Assembly: GCA_031260355.1 (NCBI GenBank) | Contig: JAIRJZ010000005.1 | Coordinates: forward strand, 1-64,000 | DNA from: Burkholderiales bacterium | GTDB lineage: Bacteria; Pseudomonadota; Gammaproteobacteria; Burkholderiales; Casimicrobiaceae | Direction: 5' to 3' | Length of the DNA: 64,000 nucleotides | In this document: positions 26,342 to 36,507 of the stretch, piece after piece | How the letters are laid out: every line of letters starts with the position of its first letter | Position numbering within the stretch: position 1 is the first letter of the stretch | Translations under genes and position numbers: made by a program | Notes under the pieces: generated by a model | What the model was told of the DNA's origin: nothing | The model's database searches: none | What the model saw: the letters and a program-made list of their open reading frames with translations, nothing else

Positions 26342-27165
26342 TCTCCTACTCGAAGTTTTCCCGCTTCTTTCTTGAGGTCGCTGGGCGCTCGCTCGTATAT
26401 GACTGCTGAAATAGGGGGCGTAACAGGCTTCATTTCTGACTTCCAAAAAATGTGGAGAGAGTTGCAATTTCTGCCCGACAACTTATTCTCTTTACACTGC
26501 AGAAGGTAGTCATCATAAAAACGCTGGACAGATAGGGCAAACGCAGCGTCAATCGTGGTGTCTTGTGGTCCGTCATATGCGCCAAGTGCTCTGAGAATAT
26601 TCTTGTTAGTAGCGATGTTCTTCGGGCCCCACCTCTCAAGATCAAGCGCGATCTCCCTGCGAAGTCCTTTAACCTTTTGATCCAACCCTGCTTCGGATAA
26701 GCTACATTGCTGTAACACGCGGCTCAGAATCTTTCTTGCTCCAGATAAATCGAAGGATGCTCGATGGGGTTGCCCCCTAAAATCTTCTGCTTCAATGATG
26801 AAGGTAGTACCCTTCATGAAGAGGCGAGCAATATCAGTGTCTTCGCGGGCAAATACTGCTGTTCCTTCCGCAGAAGGGAACCACTTTTCGTCTACCAAGA
26901 GCTCCTTATCGAGCCTGTACCGTACGGGCACTAGATCATTGTTGAGGAACTCCCCGAAACCAAAATAGACCTCGAGCTTTGTTCCTTTGCACCGAACAAT
27001 CGCTGAACGTTTAGCTAGGCCTACTGCGTAACTGGAGGTGGCTGTGGCGACTCTCTCATCGGTCAGGGGGTCAATCTTTTCATCCAACACCCACCCTGAG
27101 CCAGCTATTGCCAGCGAAGTATGCGCAAGGATAGCAACGGAAGTTGCGCGCAGTAGTTTTATCAT
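26338..27165 (-). CDS. Secreted TagO/VasI-like protein of unknown function
   Basis: A 275-residue exported protein. I start it at 27165, where AGGAGG lies 6 bases upstream and a signal peptide follows (MIKLLRATSVAILAHTSLAIAG); the open frame continues further upstream without support. The domain at about 25-140 (WVLDEKIDPLTDERVATA, LVPVRYRLDKE, KWFPSAEGTAVFA, ASFDLSGARKIL) resembles the TagO/VasI domain of type VI secretion accessory proteins. The C-terminal half is unfamiliar. Base composition is visibly more AT-rich than its neighbours and no secretion genes are near, suggesting transfer as a single gene. Confidence 0.6.
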   Translation of the reverse strand: MIKLLRATSVAILAHTSLAIAGSGWVLDEKIDPLTDERVATATSSYAVGLAKRSAIVRCKGTKLEVYFGFGEFLNNDLVPVRYRLDKELLVDEKWFPSAEGTAVFAREDTDIARLFMKGTTFIIEAEDFRGQPHRASFDLSGARKILSRVLQQCSLSEAGLDQKVKGLRREIALDLERWGPKNIATNKNILRALGAYDGPQDTTIDAAFALSVQRFYDDYLLQCKENKLSGRNCNSLHIFWKSEMKPVTPPISAVIYERAPSDLKKEAGKLRVGE

Positions 27166-27410
27166 TGTTCCTCCTAAGTACCTAACTACATATAAACGAA
27201 CTATCTTAGGAAACATAGAGTCGTCCAACCCGTAGTTGTTGTCAAGCTCGGCGGCCTACTGAAGTTACTTGTCTTTGATAGGGTTGCCTGAGGGGCTTTG
27301 TAACGCCATGGCCAAAAAGTTCCCCGCGTTTTCGCCATCTCTCCGTCTTTTCCGCGATAATACCGGCATCCAAACTCGCTTAGGGCGGTGCCGTCACCGC
27401 CGTTTCGGTC

Positions 27411-28448
27411 ATGAAACTGAATGTCGGACTTGTCGGAGGAACCGGTTATACCGGTGTTGAGTTGCTGCGGTTGCTGGCGCCGCATCCGAATGTGGCGCTG
27501 CACAGCATCACGTCGCGCAAAGATGCGGGGACGCCGGTTGTCGATTATTTTCCGAGTCTGCGCGGCCATTCTGCTCTCGACAAGCTGGTGTTTTGTACAC
27601 CGGATGAGGCGCGCCTGACCGAATGCGATGTGGTTTTCTTCGCGACGCCGCACGGTGTGGCGATGAGCCAGGCCGAAACGCTGCTCGCCGCCGGCACCAA
27701 AATCATCGACCTTGCCGCCGATTTCCGGCTGCAAGACCCTGCCGAGTTCGAGCGCTGGTACAAGATGCCGCATGGGTGTCCGCACTTGTTGAAAGAGGCG
27801 GTGTACGGTTTGCCGGAAATTAACCGCGAAGCGATCCGTCAGGCGCGCATTGTCGGCAACCCCGGCTGTTATCCGACCGCCGTGCAACTGGGTTTTCTGC
27901 CGTTGCTCGAAGCTGGCGTGATCGCTCCTGATCCACTGATTGCCGACTGCAAGTCCGGCGTTTCGGGTGCCGGTCGCGTCGCCGAGTTGTCGAAGATTTT
28001 TCCGGAAGTGACCGACAGCTTTGCCGCTTACGGCGTTGCCGGACATCGGCACCACCCGGAGATCGAGCAGGGGTTGCGCCGGATGGCCGGGCAGCCGGTT
28101 CATTTAACGTTCACGCCGCATCTGGTGCCGATGATTCGCGGTATTTTTGCGACGCTGTATGCGACGCTGACCGACGAGTTTGCCGACGTGCAGACGCTGT
28201 TCGAGCAACGCTACGCCAACGAGCCGTTCGTCGATGTGCTACCGACTGGCCGGTTGCCGGACACCCGTTCGGTGCGCGCGTCCAATATGGTGCGTATCGC
28301 CGTCGTGCGTCGTCCGCGCGGCGTCACCGTGCTGGTCGTCGAGGACAACCTGGTCAAGGGAGCTGCCGGGCAGGCAGTGCAGAACATGAATTTGATGTTC
28401 GGATTGCCGGAAACGGTCGGATTGACCGCCTTGCCGGTTTCGCCCTGA
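27411..28448 (+). CDS. argC: N-acetyl-gamma-glutamyl-phosphate reductase ArgC
   Basis: The third enzyme of arginine synthesis, reducing N-acetylglutamyl phosphate with NADPH. The 345-residue protein shows the nucleotide loop [29 protein letters not shown], the catalytic Cys in [14 protein letters not shown], the [10 protein letters not shown] segment and the catalytic His region [11 protein letters not shown]. Upstream 182 bases hold no gene that I recognise. It leads the run argC, DUF6776, bactofilin. Confidence 0.96.
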   Translation: MKLNVGLVGGTGYTGVELLRLLAPHPNVALHSITSRKDAGTPVVDYFPSLRGHSALDKLVFCTPDEARLTECDVVFFATPHGVAMSQAETLLAAGTKIIDLAADFRLQDPAEFERWYKMPHGCPHLLKEAVYGLPEINREAIRQARIVGNPGCYPTAVQLGFLPLLEAGVIAPDPLIADCKSGVSGAGRVAELSKIFPEVTDSFAAYGVAGHRHHPEIEQGLRRMAGQPVHLTFTPHLVPMIRGIFATLYATLTDEFADVQTLFEQRYANEPFVDVLPTGRLPDTRSVRASNMVRIAVVRRPRGVTVLVVEDNLVKGAAGQAVQNMNLMFGLPETVGLTALPVSP

Positions 28449-28472
28449 TTTTTTCGACGGAACATCAACCTC

Positions 28473-29231
28473 ATGAAGCTTTCCCGCCGCCGCCTGTCCC
28501 CGCTTTTCGCCGTCAGCGCCCGTCACGACATCGCCATTCGTCGGGCTTGGCCGCGCTGGTTGCTGGGACTGGTGCTGGCGCTGGTTCTTTTTATCGTGAT
28601 CGCCGCTACCTGGGGGCTGGCACGCAGTGTCTTTTCCGGGACGACAGCATCGCCGGATTCGTCTGTCATTCCGCTCAGTGTGTTGCAGCGTGAAGAAGCC
28701 TTGGGTGTGGAACTGGCCGAGTTGCGGCGCTTCAACGCGTCGCTCGAAAGCGAGCTGTCGATGCGCGAAGGATCGCAGACCACGTTGACCCAGCATACCG
28801 AGGCGCTCGAGCAGGAAAACGCGCAACTGAAAGAAGAGCTGACCTACCTGCAAAAACTGGTGGCCGACGCCACCCGCGAGGCGGGCGCCAAAATCCAGGA
28901 CGTGCGCCTCGAGCCTTTGGCCAACGGCGTTTACCGCTATCGGGTTCTGCTGGTGCAGGGCGGCAACCCGAAAAATGATTTCGAAGGCACGGTCAGGCTG
29001 CTGGCCGGAACCGGGGCATCGCAGGTGGTGCCGATGGAAGCGGTTCCCGACAGAAACAGCGCCGAGTCCCCCGACCTCGCTGCGCCGCTACCGTTGAAAT
29101 TCAAGTATTATCAGCGGTTAGAGGGTTTGTTCCGGGTGCCCGGTGACATGAAGGTTCAGCAGTTCACCGTGCAAGTATTCAAAAAGGGCGGCACCTCCCC
29201 GGCCATCATCCGTTCGATCAACATCAAGTAA
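28473..29231 (+). CDS. DUF6776 family membrane-anchored coiled-coil protein
   Basis: A 252-residue protein with a basic cytoplasmic N-terminus, one membrane helix (WLLGLVLALVLFIVIAATWG), a coiled coil of about 65 residues (LQREEALGVELAELRRFNAS, then LEQENAQLKEELTYLQKLV) and a C-terminal beta-rich domain (YRYRVLLVQGG, FEGTVRLLAG). This family lies regularly between argC and bactofilin in Betaproteobacteria. Its position suggests a role with the bactofilin scaffold, for instance as a membrane anchor, but that is inference. Confidence 0.75.
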   Translation: MKLSRRRLSPLFAVSARHDIAIRRAWPRWLLGLVLALVLFIVIAATWGLARSVFSGTTASPDSSVIPLSVLQREEALGVELAELRRFNASLESELSMREGSQTTLTQHTEALEQENAQLKEELTYLQKLVADATREAGAKIQDVRLEPLANGVYRYRVLLVQGGNPKNDFEGTVRLLAGTGASQVVPMEAVPDRNSAESPDLAAPLPLKFKYYQRLEGLFRVPGDMKVQQFTVQVFKKGGTSPAIIRSINIK

Positions 29232-29254
29232 ACACCACGCCATTTTATAAAGCC

Positions 29255-29791
29255 ATGTTTTTTAACAAAAAAAACGCTCCCAACCCCCAGATTGACTGCC
29301 TGATCAATGCCGATACCGTGATCAACGGCGATATCCTGTTCAACGGCGGTCTGCGGGTCGATGGAGCCGTCAATGGCAACATCATCACCCACGAAGGCAA
29401 AAGCGGTACGCTGATCGTCAGTCGGCAAGCCAAAGTGGAAGGACGGGTGGCGGTTACCCATGCGGTCATCAATGGCGAGGTGCAGGGCGATATCCTCGCC
29501 GAGGAGTTTTTGCAGCTCGAAGCGCATGCGCGGGTGTCCGGCAACATTACATACCACACGCTCGAAATGCACCACGGTGCCGTTGTCAGCGGCAGACTGA
29601 CCCACGCGGTCCGGGTTGAGCAAGCGGAAGCGGCGCCATCTCAGGAGTCGGGAATCACGCCCCAGGATCCGACGACGGCCTCATTCAAGGAAGATGCGTC
29701 GCAGCAGAAGCGGCATCAGCGCCGCCATTTCGATCGGGAGGACGCGGCGTCCCGGGAACCGAAAGCCGTTCCGCCCCAGGAGAATTCCTGA
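29255..29791 (+). CDS. Bactofilin (polymer-forming cytoskeletal protein)
   Basis: Bactofilins polymerise into filaments at the membrane and position envelope enzymes. The 178-residue protein has the beta-helical core at about 15-115 with short repeats (NADTVINGDILFNGGLRVDG, NIITHEGKSGTLIVS, VTHAVINGEVQGDI, YHTLEMHHGAVVSGRL) and flanking disordered tails, the last charged and Gln-rich. It starts 23 bases after the DUF6776 gene, probably in the same operon. Confidence 0.9.
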   Translation: MFFNKKNAPNPQIDCLINADTVINGDILFNGGLRVDGAVNGNIITHEGKSGTLIVSRQAKVEGRVAVTHAVINGEVQGDILAEEFLQLEAHARVSGNITYHTLEMHHGAVVSGRLTHAVRVEQAEAAPSQESGITPQDPTTASFKEDASQQKRHQRRHFDREDAASREPKAVPPQENS

Positions 29792-29950
29792 CGCTTTGCG
29801 CCGGAAGGCGCCTGGTAGCGACCGCGGCGACGCAGGTTTGGTTACAAGCGGCGGCCTGACGGAGTCATCCCGGCATCCGCTTTTGTCCTACAATAATCTC
29901 TTTACGCGGGCGCATCGCGCCATTCGCGCATTCTTTCAGGAGTCCACACC

Positions 29951-30310
29951 ATGTCTGTTTCTGCTTCCGGCAGTATGCCGACCGAGCCGCTGGTTTTCAC
30001 CGACGCGGCTGCTGCCAAAGTCAAATCGTTGATCGAGGAAGAAGGCAACCCCGATCTCAAGCTGCGCGTGTTCGTCAACGGCGGCGGTTGTTCCGGCTTC
30101 CAGTACGGCTTCACGTTCGATGAAGTCGCCAACGAAGACGATACCGCGATGGAAAAAAATGGCGTGACGCTGTTGATCGACCCGATGAGTTTTCAGTATC
30201 TGGTCGGTGCCGAAATCGATTACAAAGACGACATCTCCGGCGCCCAGTTCGTGATCAAAAATCCGAACGCGGTGACGACTTGCGGATGCGGCTCGTCTTT
30301 CTCGGCATAG
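29951..30310 (+). CDS. erpA: Iron-sulfur cluster insertion protein ErpA
   Basis: An A-type carrier that delivers Fe-S clusters to apo-proteins. The 119-residue protein keeps the three ligand cysteines: one in [12 protein letters not shown] and two in TTCGCGSSF. The [15 protein letters not shown] segment is typical for ErpA. CAGGAG lies 8 bases before the ATG, and TACAAT at 29889-29894 is a candidate -10. Fe-S demand in this cell is high given the NosG and NosH ferredoxin-type proteins. Confidence 0.94.
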   Translation: MSVSASGSMPTEPLVFTDAAAAKVKSLIEEEGNPDLKLRVFVNGGGCSGFQYGFTFDEVANEDDTAMEKNGVTLLIDPMSFQYLVGAEIDYKDDISGAQFVIKNPNAVTTCGCGSSFSA

Positions 30311-30362
30311 TTATCAGAAAAGCGTTGCGGGGTAACAAATCCTCGCCGGCCTTTGGCGGCCA

Positions 30363-30383
30363 CCCCCTTTGAAAGGGGTTTTT
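30363..30383 (+). terminator. Rho-independent terminator after erpA
   Basis: CCCCTTTGAAAGGGGTTTTT forms a short GC-rich hairpin followed by five Ts. It lies between the erpA stop and the pdxY start, so the two genes are probably separate units, or the hairpin lies in the pdxY leader. Confidence 0.6.
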
Positions 30384-30397
30384 GATCCCTGATCCCG

Positions 30398-31273
30398 ATG
30401 AAAAGAATCCTGACCATTCAGTCGCATGTTGTCTATGGCCATGCCGGCAACAGCGCCGCCGTTTTTCCGATGCGTCGTTTGGGTGCCGAAGTGTGGCCGC
30501 TCAACACCGTGCAGTTTTCCAACCATACCCAGTACCCGCAATTTTTCGGCAGTGTGTTGCCGGCGGAACAAATCGGCGAAACCGTCAGGGGTCTTGCGAT
30601 GATCGGGCAGCTCGAACGCTGCGACGCCGTACTCTCCGGCTATCTCGGTGCGCCAGCGCAGGGACAGGCGATCCTCGACGCGCTGACGACCATCAAAACC
30701 GCCAATCCCAAGGCGCTGTATTTTTGCGACCCGGTGATGGGGCATCCCGAGAAGGGTTGTATCGTTGCCCCCGGTGTTGCCGAATTTCTGATCGAGCGGG
30801 CGTTACCGGTCGCCGATATCGTCGCCCCCAACATTCTGGAACTTGCCAGCCTCGCCGGACGTGGCCTCGGCAATCCGCTGCGCAGTCTCGACGAAGCCCT
30901 TGCCACCGCCCGCAGCCTGCTCGACCGCGGCCCCGGCACGGTGCTCGTCAAACATCTGGCGCAAGCGGGCCGCGACCCCAGCGCGTTTGAAATGCTGCTC
31001 GTTGACCGTGATGAAGCTTGGCACATCAGTCGCCCGTTCTTCGATTTCGCCAAACAGCCGGTCGGCGTCGGCGATTTGACCAGCGGTTTGTTGCTGGTCA
31101 ATTTGCTGCACGGCAAATCGCTCAAGGAGGCGCTCGAGCATACGACCGCCGCCGTTTACGAAGTTTTGCGGATAACCTACGAAAGCGGCGAATACGAATT
31201 GCAACTCGTCGCCGCGCAAGACCTGATCGCGCAACCGAAAGCGCACTTCGCGGCGCAGCGGTTGACCTTCTGA
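30398..31273 (+). CDS. pdxY: Pyridoxal kinase PdxY
   Basis: Phosphorylates pyridoxal in the B6 salvage pathway. The 291-residue ribokinase-fold protein shows [48 protein letters not shown], the [14 protein letters not shown] metal-binding region, [15 protein letters not shown] and the anion hole [11 protein letters not shown] with the catalytic Asp. PdxY rather than PdxK is supported by overall pattern and length. Confidence 0.94.
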   Translation: MKRILTIQSHVVYGHAGNSAAVFPMRRLGAEVWPLNTVQFSNHTQYPQFFGSVLPAEQIGETVRGLAMIGQLERCDAVLSGYLGAPAQGQAILDALTTIKTANPKALYFCDPVMGHPEKGCIVAPGVAEFLIERALPVADIVAPNILELASLAGRGLGNPLRSLDEALATARSLLDRGPGTVLVKHLAQAGRDPSAFEMLLVDRDEAWHISRPFFDFAKQPVGVGDLTSGLLLVNLLHGKSLKEALEHTTAAVYEVLRITYESGEYELQLVAAQDLIAQPKAHFAAQRLTF

Positions 31274-31332
31274 CTTTTTTCGGGCGCGATCGGCTGAGGC
31301 GATCCGCCGCACTCTCGCTCCCCAGGCAAGCC

Positions 31333-32250
31333 ATGGCGATACCGACCTCAAGAACCACGGAAGCGGCAATTGTCACCATACATCAGGAGCCTTGCAACGG
31401 CTGTGGCCTGTGCGTCTCCGTTTGCAAAGACTTCGCCTTTCGTCTGGAAAACGAGAAAGCGGTACTGGCGGACAAGACGCTTTTCGGTTGTGTCGGCTGC
31501 GGGCATTGCATGGCGGTTTGTCCCAAAGAGGCCATTGAAGTACGCGGGAGGACGCTGGTTCCCGAGCATGTCTTTCCGTTGTCCGCACCGCGTTCAGGAA
31601 TGTCTTACGAACACTTTCTCGACCTGCTGCAATCGAGGAGAAGCATCCGCGAATTTCGGGACATGCCCGTGGAACGGCCTCTCATCGAAAAGATCCTCGA
31701 TGCCGCGAAAACCGCGCCGATGGGCATACCGCCGTCCGATGTGAATGTGCTGGTACTGGACAGCCGCGAAAAGAACAATGCCTTTGCGCAGGATTTTTGT
31801 GCGTACCTCAAGAAAATGCGCTGGCTGGTTTCCCCGTGGTTTCTGGCGGTGATGCGGCCTTTCTGGGGAAAGGAAACCGATAAGCTGTTCCGGGATTTTG
31901 TGGTTCCCTTCTTTAGTTGCCTTACCGACAATATGGATCAGGGCGTCAACGTCGTCACTTACGACGCGCCGCTGGCGATGTATTTTTACGGTTCGCCTTA
32001 TGCGGATCCGGCTGACCCGCTGATCGCCGCAACCTACGCGATGCTGGCCGCCGAAACGCTGGGGCTTGGTTCCTGCATGGTCGGCGGCATCCATCCGCTC
32101 ATCCAGCGCGGAAAAAAAGCAAAGCAGTTCCGGGAGCGGCACGGCATCAAATACGCCAGCCAAGAAGGATTGGTCGTCATTTTCGGATATCCGGCTGTCG
32201 CCTACCATAAAGGCATCCAAAGAAGTTTCGCCTCCGTGACCTATGCCTGA
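31333..32250 (+). CDS. Nitroreductase-family protein with N-terminal two-cluster ferredoxin domain
   Basis: A 305-residue fusion. Residues about 15-75 form a ferredoxin with two [4Fe-4S] motifs (CNGCGLCVSVC and CVGCGHCMAVCP). From about 95 a nitroreductase domain follows: LLQSRRSIREFRDMPVER, AKTAPMGIPPSDVNVLV, YDAPLAMYFYG and the TYAMLAAETLGLGSC helix. It would bind FMN and may take electrons from ferredoxin or pass them to a small substrate. I chose the ATG at 31333, 60 bases after pdxY. This fusion is best known from anaerobes. The substrate is unknown. Confidence 0.82.
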   Translation: MAIPTSRTTEAAIVTIHQEPCNGCGLCVSVCKDFAFRLENEKAVLADKTLFGCVGCGHCMAVCPKEAIEVRGRTLVPEHVFPLSAPRSGMSYEHFLDLLQSRRSIREFRDMPVERPLIEKILDAAKTAPMGIPPSDVNVLVLDSREKNNAFAQDFCAYLKKMRWLVSPWFLAVMRPFWGKETDKLFRDFVVPFFSCLTDNMDQGVNVVTYDAPLAMYFYGSPYADPADPLIAATYAMLAAETLGLGSCMVGGIHPLIQRGKKAKQFRERHGIKYASQEGLVVIFGYPAVAYHKGIQRSFASVTYA

Positions 32251-32345
32251 CGGTTCGGCGATCGGGCGGCGCCGACGTCCAGTGCCTCGGCTCCCGGCCA
32301 GCGGGTATACTTTCCACCATTGCATTCCCTTGATCGAGGCGTTCG

Positions 32346-34970
32346 TTGAAAAAGCCGCCATCCCCTGCTGACGCCCCGACGCACACTCCCGTGATGGCGC
32401 AGTACCTCGGCTTCAAGGCCGAGCACCCGGACAAGCTTGTTTTTTTCCGGATGGGCGATTTTTACGAGCTTTTTTTCGAAGACGCCGAACGGGCAGCCCG
32501 TTTGCTCGACATCACGCTGACCAGCCGCGGACAGTCGGCGGGGCAGCCGATTCCGATGGCCGGTGTGCCGTTTCATGCGGCCGAGCAATACCTGGCGCGG
32601 CTGATGCGGCTCGGCGAAACGGCGGTGATCGTCGAGCAAATCGGCAACCCTGCCACCAGCAAAGGGCTGGTTGAACGCAAGGTCATGCGCATCGTGACGC
32701 CCGGCACACTGACCGACGCCAACCTGCTCGACGCGCGCCGCGACCGGCCGCTGGCAGCCTGCGTGATCGATGGTCATCGGGCGGGTATCGCCTGGCTCAA
32801 TTTCGCGTCGGGACGTTTTACGCTGACCGAAGTGGCGGCGCGCGAAGTGTCGTCGTTGCTGGAACGCATCGAACCGGCCGAGTGGCTGGTTGCCGACGAC
32901 GATACCGCCGCGTCGCGTCCGGCGTATGCGTTGTCGCCGCGGCTGTTGCCGCCGTGGCACTTTGATCTCGAAACGGCGCAGCGTGTTTTGTGCAAACAAC
33001 TTGACATCGCCAGTCTCGATGCATTCGGTGTCGCCGACATGCCGCCGGCGGTGCGCGCCGCCGGCGCGTTGATCGCTTACGCCGGCGCCACGCAGACCAC
33101 GCCGCTGGCGCATGTCGCCACGCTTCATGTCGAAACCCACCATCACGCGCTACAACTCGACGGCGCTACCCGTCGCAGCCTCGAAATCACCGCGACGTTG
33201 AGCGGCGAAGCGTCGCCGACGCTGTTGTCGATGCTTGATACTTGCGACACCGCCGCCGGCAGCCGCTTGCTGCGCTCGTGGCTGACCCAGCCGCAGCGCG
33301 ATACGGAGGAAGCCGTTGCCCGTCACGACGCCATCGACGCGCTGCTGGCGCAACCGGCGGTCATGCGCGAAGCGTCAGCGCGGTTCAAGCGTTGCGCCGA
33401 TATTGAACGTATCGCTGTCCGTATCGCGTTGAAAACCGCGCGTCCTCGCGACCTTTCCGGATTGCGCGATACGCTGAACTTGCTGCCGTCGTTTCGCCAA
33501 CTCATCGCGGGAATACAAAGAACCGATGCGCCGCTGCTGACCCAACTCATCGCTGCGCTCGATACCGACCCGCAATGGCAGGCGTTGCTCACTCGCGCCA
33601 TTACGGACGAACCGGCATCGCATTTGCGTGACGGTGGCGTGATCGCCGGAGGCTTCGACACCGAGCTCGACGAACTGCGCGCGATTGACCGCGACTGCGG
33701 CGCGTTTCTACTTGATCTCGAACAGCGCGAACGCGAACGCACCGGCATCAACACGCTGAAAGTCGAATACAACCGTGTGCACGGTTTCTACATCGAAGTC
33801 ACTCACGCACACAGCGAAAAAATCCCCGACGATTACCGCCGTCGGCAAACGCTCAAAAACGCCGAGCGCTACATCACGCCGGAACTCAAATTGTTTGAGG
33901 ACAAGGCGCTGTCGGCGCAGGAGCGTGCGCTGTCCCGCGAAAAGGGGTTGTTCGATCAACTGCTCGATTCGCTCGCCGCGGCAGTACCGGCCTTGCAGCA
34001 CGCCGCTGCCGCGCTTGCACAACTCGATGTGTTGTCAACGCTGGCGCAGCGCGCGGTCGCGTTGAATCTGGTGCGGCCGCAGTTTTCCGAAACGCCCGGA
34101 CTGACGATCGAGGGCGGCCGCCATCTCGTCGTCGAACAACAGGTCGAACATTTCATTCCCAACGACGTCACGCTTGCGCCCGACCGTCGGTTGCTGATCG
34201 TCACCGGCCCCAATATGGGCGGCAAATCGACGTACATGCGGCAGACGGCAGTGATCGCGCTGCTCGCGCATTGCGGCAGTTTCGTGCCGGCGCAGCGGGC
34301 AGTGATCGGTCCGCTCGACGCGATCTTCACGCGTATCGGCGCCGCTGACGATCTCGCCGGCGGTCGCTCGACCTTCATGGTCGAAATGACCGAAGCGGCG
34401 TTCATCTTGAACCGCGCCACTGAAAAAAGTCTGGTGCTGATCGACGAAATCGGGCGCGGTACTTCGACTTTCGATGGCTTGGCGCTGGCTTGGGCTATTG
34501 CCCACCGTCTCGCCGAGCACAACCGCTCGCTGTCGCTGTTCGCCACCCATTACTTTGAACTGACGGCGCTGCCCGCCGAAATTGATGGCTGCGCCAACGT
34601 TCATTTCGATGCCGTCGAACACAAGGAGGGCATCGTGTTTCTTCACAGCGTCGCCGAAGGGCCGGCCAGTCAAAGCTACGGTCTGCAAGTGGCGCGTCTT
34701 GCCGGCGTGCCGCGCGAAACGTTGAAGCAGGCGCGCCATTACCTCGTTCGTCTCGAAAACATGGGCGTACGCGATTCGCGCCAGGGCGATCTCTTCGCGC
34801 CGCGCATGATGCCGGCGCACGACGCGCCCGTACCGTCCGGCACAGAAACGGCTGCCGCCGATCCTGCTGCCGTGGTGCTGTATCAGGCGATTGATGCGTT
34901 GGATCCCGACACATTGACCCCGCGCGACGCGCTCGATCAGATTTACGCGTTGAAAAAATTACTCCAATAA
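32346..34970 (+). CDS. mutS: DNA mismatch repair protein MutS
   Basis: Recognises base mismatches and starts methyl-directed repair. The 874-residue protein has the mismatch-contacting [15 protein letters not shown] near residue 35 (the Phe-x-Glu-type wedge region), the lever domains, and the ATPase core with Walker [43 protein letters not shown] and [12 protein letters not shown] take the TTG at 32346, which has GAGG 7 bases before it. The stop overlaps the next gene by one base. Confidence 0.96.
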   Translation: MKKPPSPADAPTHTPVMAQYLGFKAEHPDKLVFFRMGDFYELFFEDAERAARLLDITLTSRGQSAGQPIPMAGVPFHAAEQYLARLMRLGETAVIVEQIGNPATSKGLVERKVMRIVTPGTLTDANLLDARRDRPLAACVIDGHRAGIAWLNFASGRFTLTEVAAREVSSLLERIEPAEWLVADDDTAASRPAYALSPRLLPPWHFDLETAQRVLCKQLDIASLDAFGVADMPPAVRAAGALIAYAGATQTTPLAHVATLHVETHHHALQLDGATRRSLEITATLSGEASPTLLSMLDTCDTAAGSRLLRSWLTQPQRDTEEAVARHDAIDALLAQPAVMREASARFKRCADIERIAVRIALKTARPRDLSGLRDTLNLLPSFRQLIAGIQRTDAPLLTQLIAALDTDPQWQALLTRAITDEPASHLRDGGVIAGGFDTELDELRAIDRDCGAFLLDLEQRERERTGINTLKVEYNRVHGFYIEVTHAHSEKIPDDYRRRQTLKNAERYITPELKLFEDKALSAQERALSREKGLFDQLLDSLAAAVPALQHAAAALAQLDVLSTLAQRAVALNLVRPQFSETPGLTIEGGRHLVVEQQVEHFIPNDVTLAPDRRLLIVTGPNMGGKSTYMRQTAVIALLAHCGSFVPAQRAVIGPLDAIFTRIGAADDLAGGRSTFMVEMTEAAFILNRATEKSLVLIDEIGRGTSTFDGLALAWAIAHRLAEHNRSLSLFATHYFELTALPAEIDGCANVHFDAVEHKEGIVFLHSVAEGPASQSYGLQVARLAGVPRETLKQARHYLVRLENMGVRDSRQGDLFAPRMMPAHDAPVPSGTETAAADPAAVVLYQAIDALDPDTLTPRDALDQIYALKKLLQ

Positions 34971-36331
34971 TGCCGCGCAACACGCTGACCGCGCAGATCG
35001 CCATCGCGCTGACGTCGTTCTTGGTGCCGTTCGTCGGCTCGGCGTTCAACTTGGCATTGCCGCAAATCGGCCGCGATCTCGATATGAATGTGGTAACGCT
35101 GAGTCTGATGGTGTCGGCGTATCTGTTGCCGTGCGCGATGTTTCAAATGCCAGCCGCCCGCCTCGGCGATTTGTATGGCCGCCGAAAAATTTACCAGCTC
35201 GGCATCGGCGGGTTCGCGCTTTTTTCGCTTTTGAGTAGCCTCGCCTGGTCTTCGACTTCGCTGATCGTGTTTCGCGCGTTGACCGGCGTCGCCAGCGCCA
35301 TGATGTTCGGCACGGCAATGGCGATTCTGACCTCGATTTTCCCGCAGCAACAACGCGGTAAAGTGCTCGGCATCAACACCGCCGTCGTTTACTTTGCACT
35401 GTCTGTCGGGCCGCTCTGCGGCGGTTTGCTGACGTACTATCTCGGCTGGCGCAGTATTTTTGTTGTTTGCTGTCTCATCGGCACGGTAGCCGTGATCTTT
35501 TCCCTTAGCGCCATTCGCGACGAATGGGCCGATGCGCGCGGCGAACCGTTCGATTTCGTCGGCACCGCGTTGTATGCGCTGACGTTGTTTGCCGTTATTT
35601 ACGGGTTTTCATTGTTGCCGAACGCCGCCAGTTGGGCGCTTCTTGTTCTTGGTCTTGTCGCGGCATTCGCGTTCGTGCGTTTTGAATACCGCTGCCGCTT
35701 CCCGGTATTCAATCTCAGTTTGCTTGTCAATAACCGTGCCTTCCGCCTTTCAACCATCGCCTCGATGATCAATTATTCGGTCACCGCGATATCGACATTC
35801 CTTCTCAGTCTTTACCTGCAATACGTGCGCGGTCTGGATCCGCAGCATGCGGGGTTCCTGCTGATGTTGCAGCCGATCGTACAAACGGTCGTTTCACCGC
35901 TTGCCGGCCGCTGGTCTGATCGTGTTCCCCCGGCGCTGCTTGCCACGGCCGGGATGATCATGGTGATGCTGTCACTGTCCGGTCTGTGTTTTCTGACCGA
36001 AGACACGCCCTGGTTCGTTCTGGTCATCTTGCTGTTGCTGTTCGGTGCCGGCTTCGGCACCTTTTCGTCGCCCAACGTCAACATGATCATGAGCTCTGTT
36101 GACAAAACCGCTTACGGCACCGCCTCTGCCGTTACCGGCACTTCCCGCTTGATCGGGCAATCGTTCAGCATCGGCATCGCTACGTTGGCCATTCATCTTT
36201 ACCTCGGCACCGCCTCTATTTCCGCCGAACATCACGCCGCGTTCATGTCCAGCCTGCGCTTGACCTGCGCCGTTTTTGTCGCGCTGTGCGTTGTCGGGAT
36301 TTATGCTTCGGCGGCACGGTTGAGGAAGTAA
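34970..36331 (+). CDS. MFS transporter, EmrB/QacA (DHA2) type
   Basis: A 453-residue inner-membrane drug/proton antiporter-like protein with twelve to fourteen helices. Family marks are VGSAFNLALPQIGRDL, the ARLGDLYGRRKIYQLG motif A in loop 2-3 and the GKVLGINTAVVYFALSVGP motif C region with Gly/Pro kinks. The ATG overlaps the mutS stop (TAATG). Substrates cannot be read from sequence. Residues 370-387 (VNMIMSSVDKTAYGTA) have a diverged relative in the fragment at 37273. Confidence 0.87.
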   Translation: MPRNTLTAQIAIALTSFLVPFVGSAFNLALPQIGRDLDMNVVTLSLMVSAYLLPCAMFQMPAARLGDLYGRRKIYQLGIGGFALFSLLSSLAWSSTSLIVFRALTGVASAMMFGTAMAILTSIFPQQQRGKVLGINTAVVYFALSVGPLCGGLLTYYLGWRSIFVVCCLIGTVAVIFSLSAIRDEWADARGEPFDFVGTALYALTLFAVIYGFSLLPNAASWALLVLGLVAAFAFVRFEYRCRFPVFNLSLLVNNRAFRLSTIASMINYSVTAISTFLLSLYLQYVRGLDPQHAGFLLMLQPIVQTVVSPLAGRWSDRVPPALLATAGMIMVMLSLSGLCFLTEDTPWFVLVILLLLFGAGFGTFSSPNVNMIMSSVDKTAYGTASAVTGTSRLIGQSFSIGIATLAIHLYLGTASISAEHHAAFMSSLRLTCAVFVALCVVGIYASAARLRK

Positions 36332-36507
36332 AGCCTCGCTATCCCGAAGGCAGGGCTTTTAACGCGTCGTTTCAAAAAGCCGCTGAATCTTAACAAAGCG
36401 ATAACAAAAAACAAACCCTGCCAAGCGTAGTATCTCCGACATGCCGGCACCCCATCGCCGGGCTGGACGCCATCGACAGTGACACCGTACAGAAAAAAGG
36501 AGCTGCC

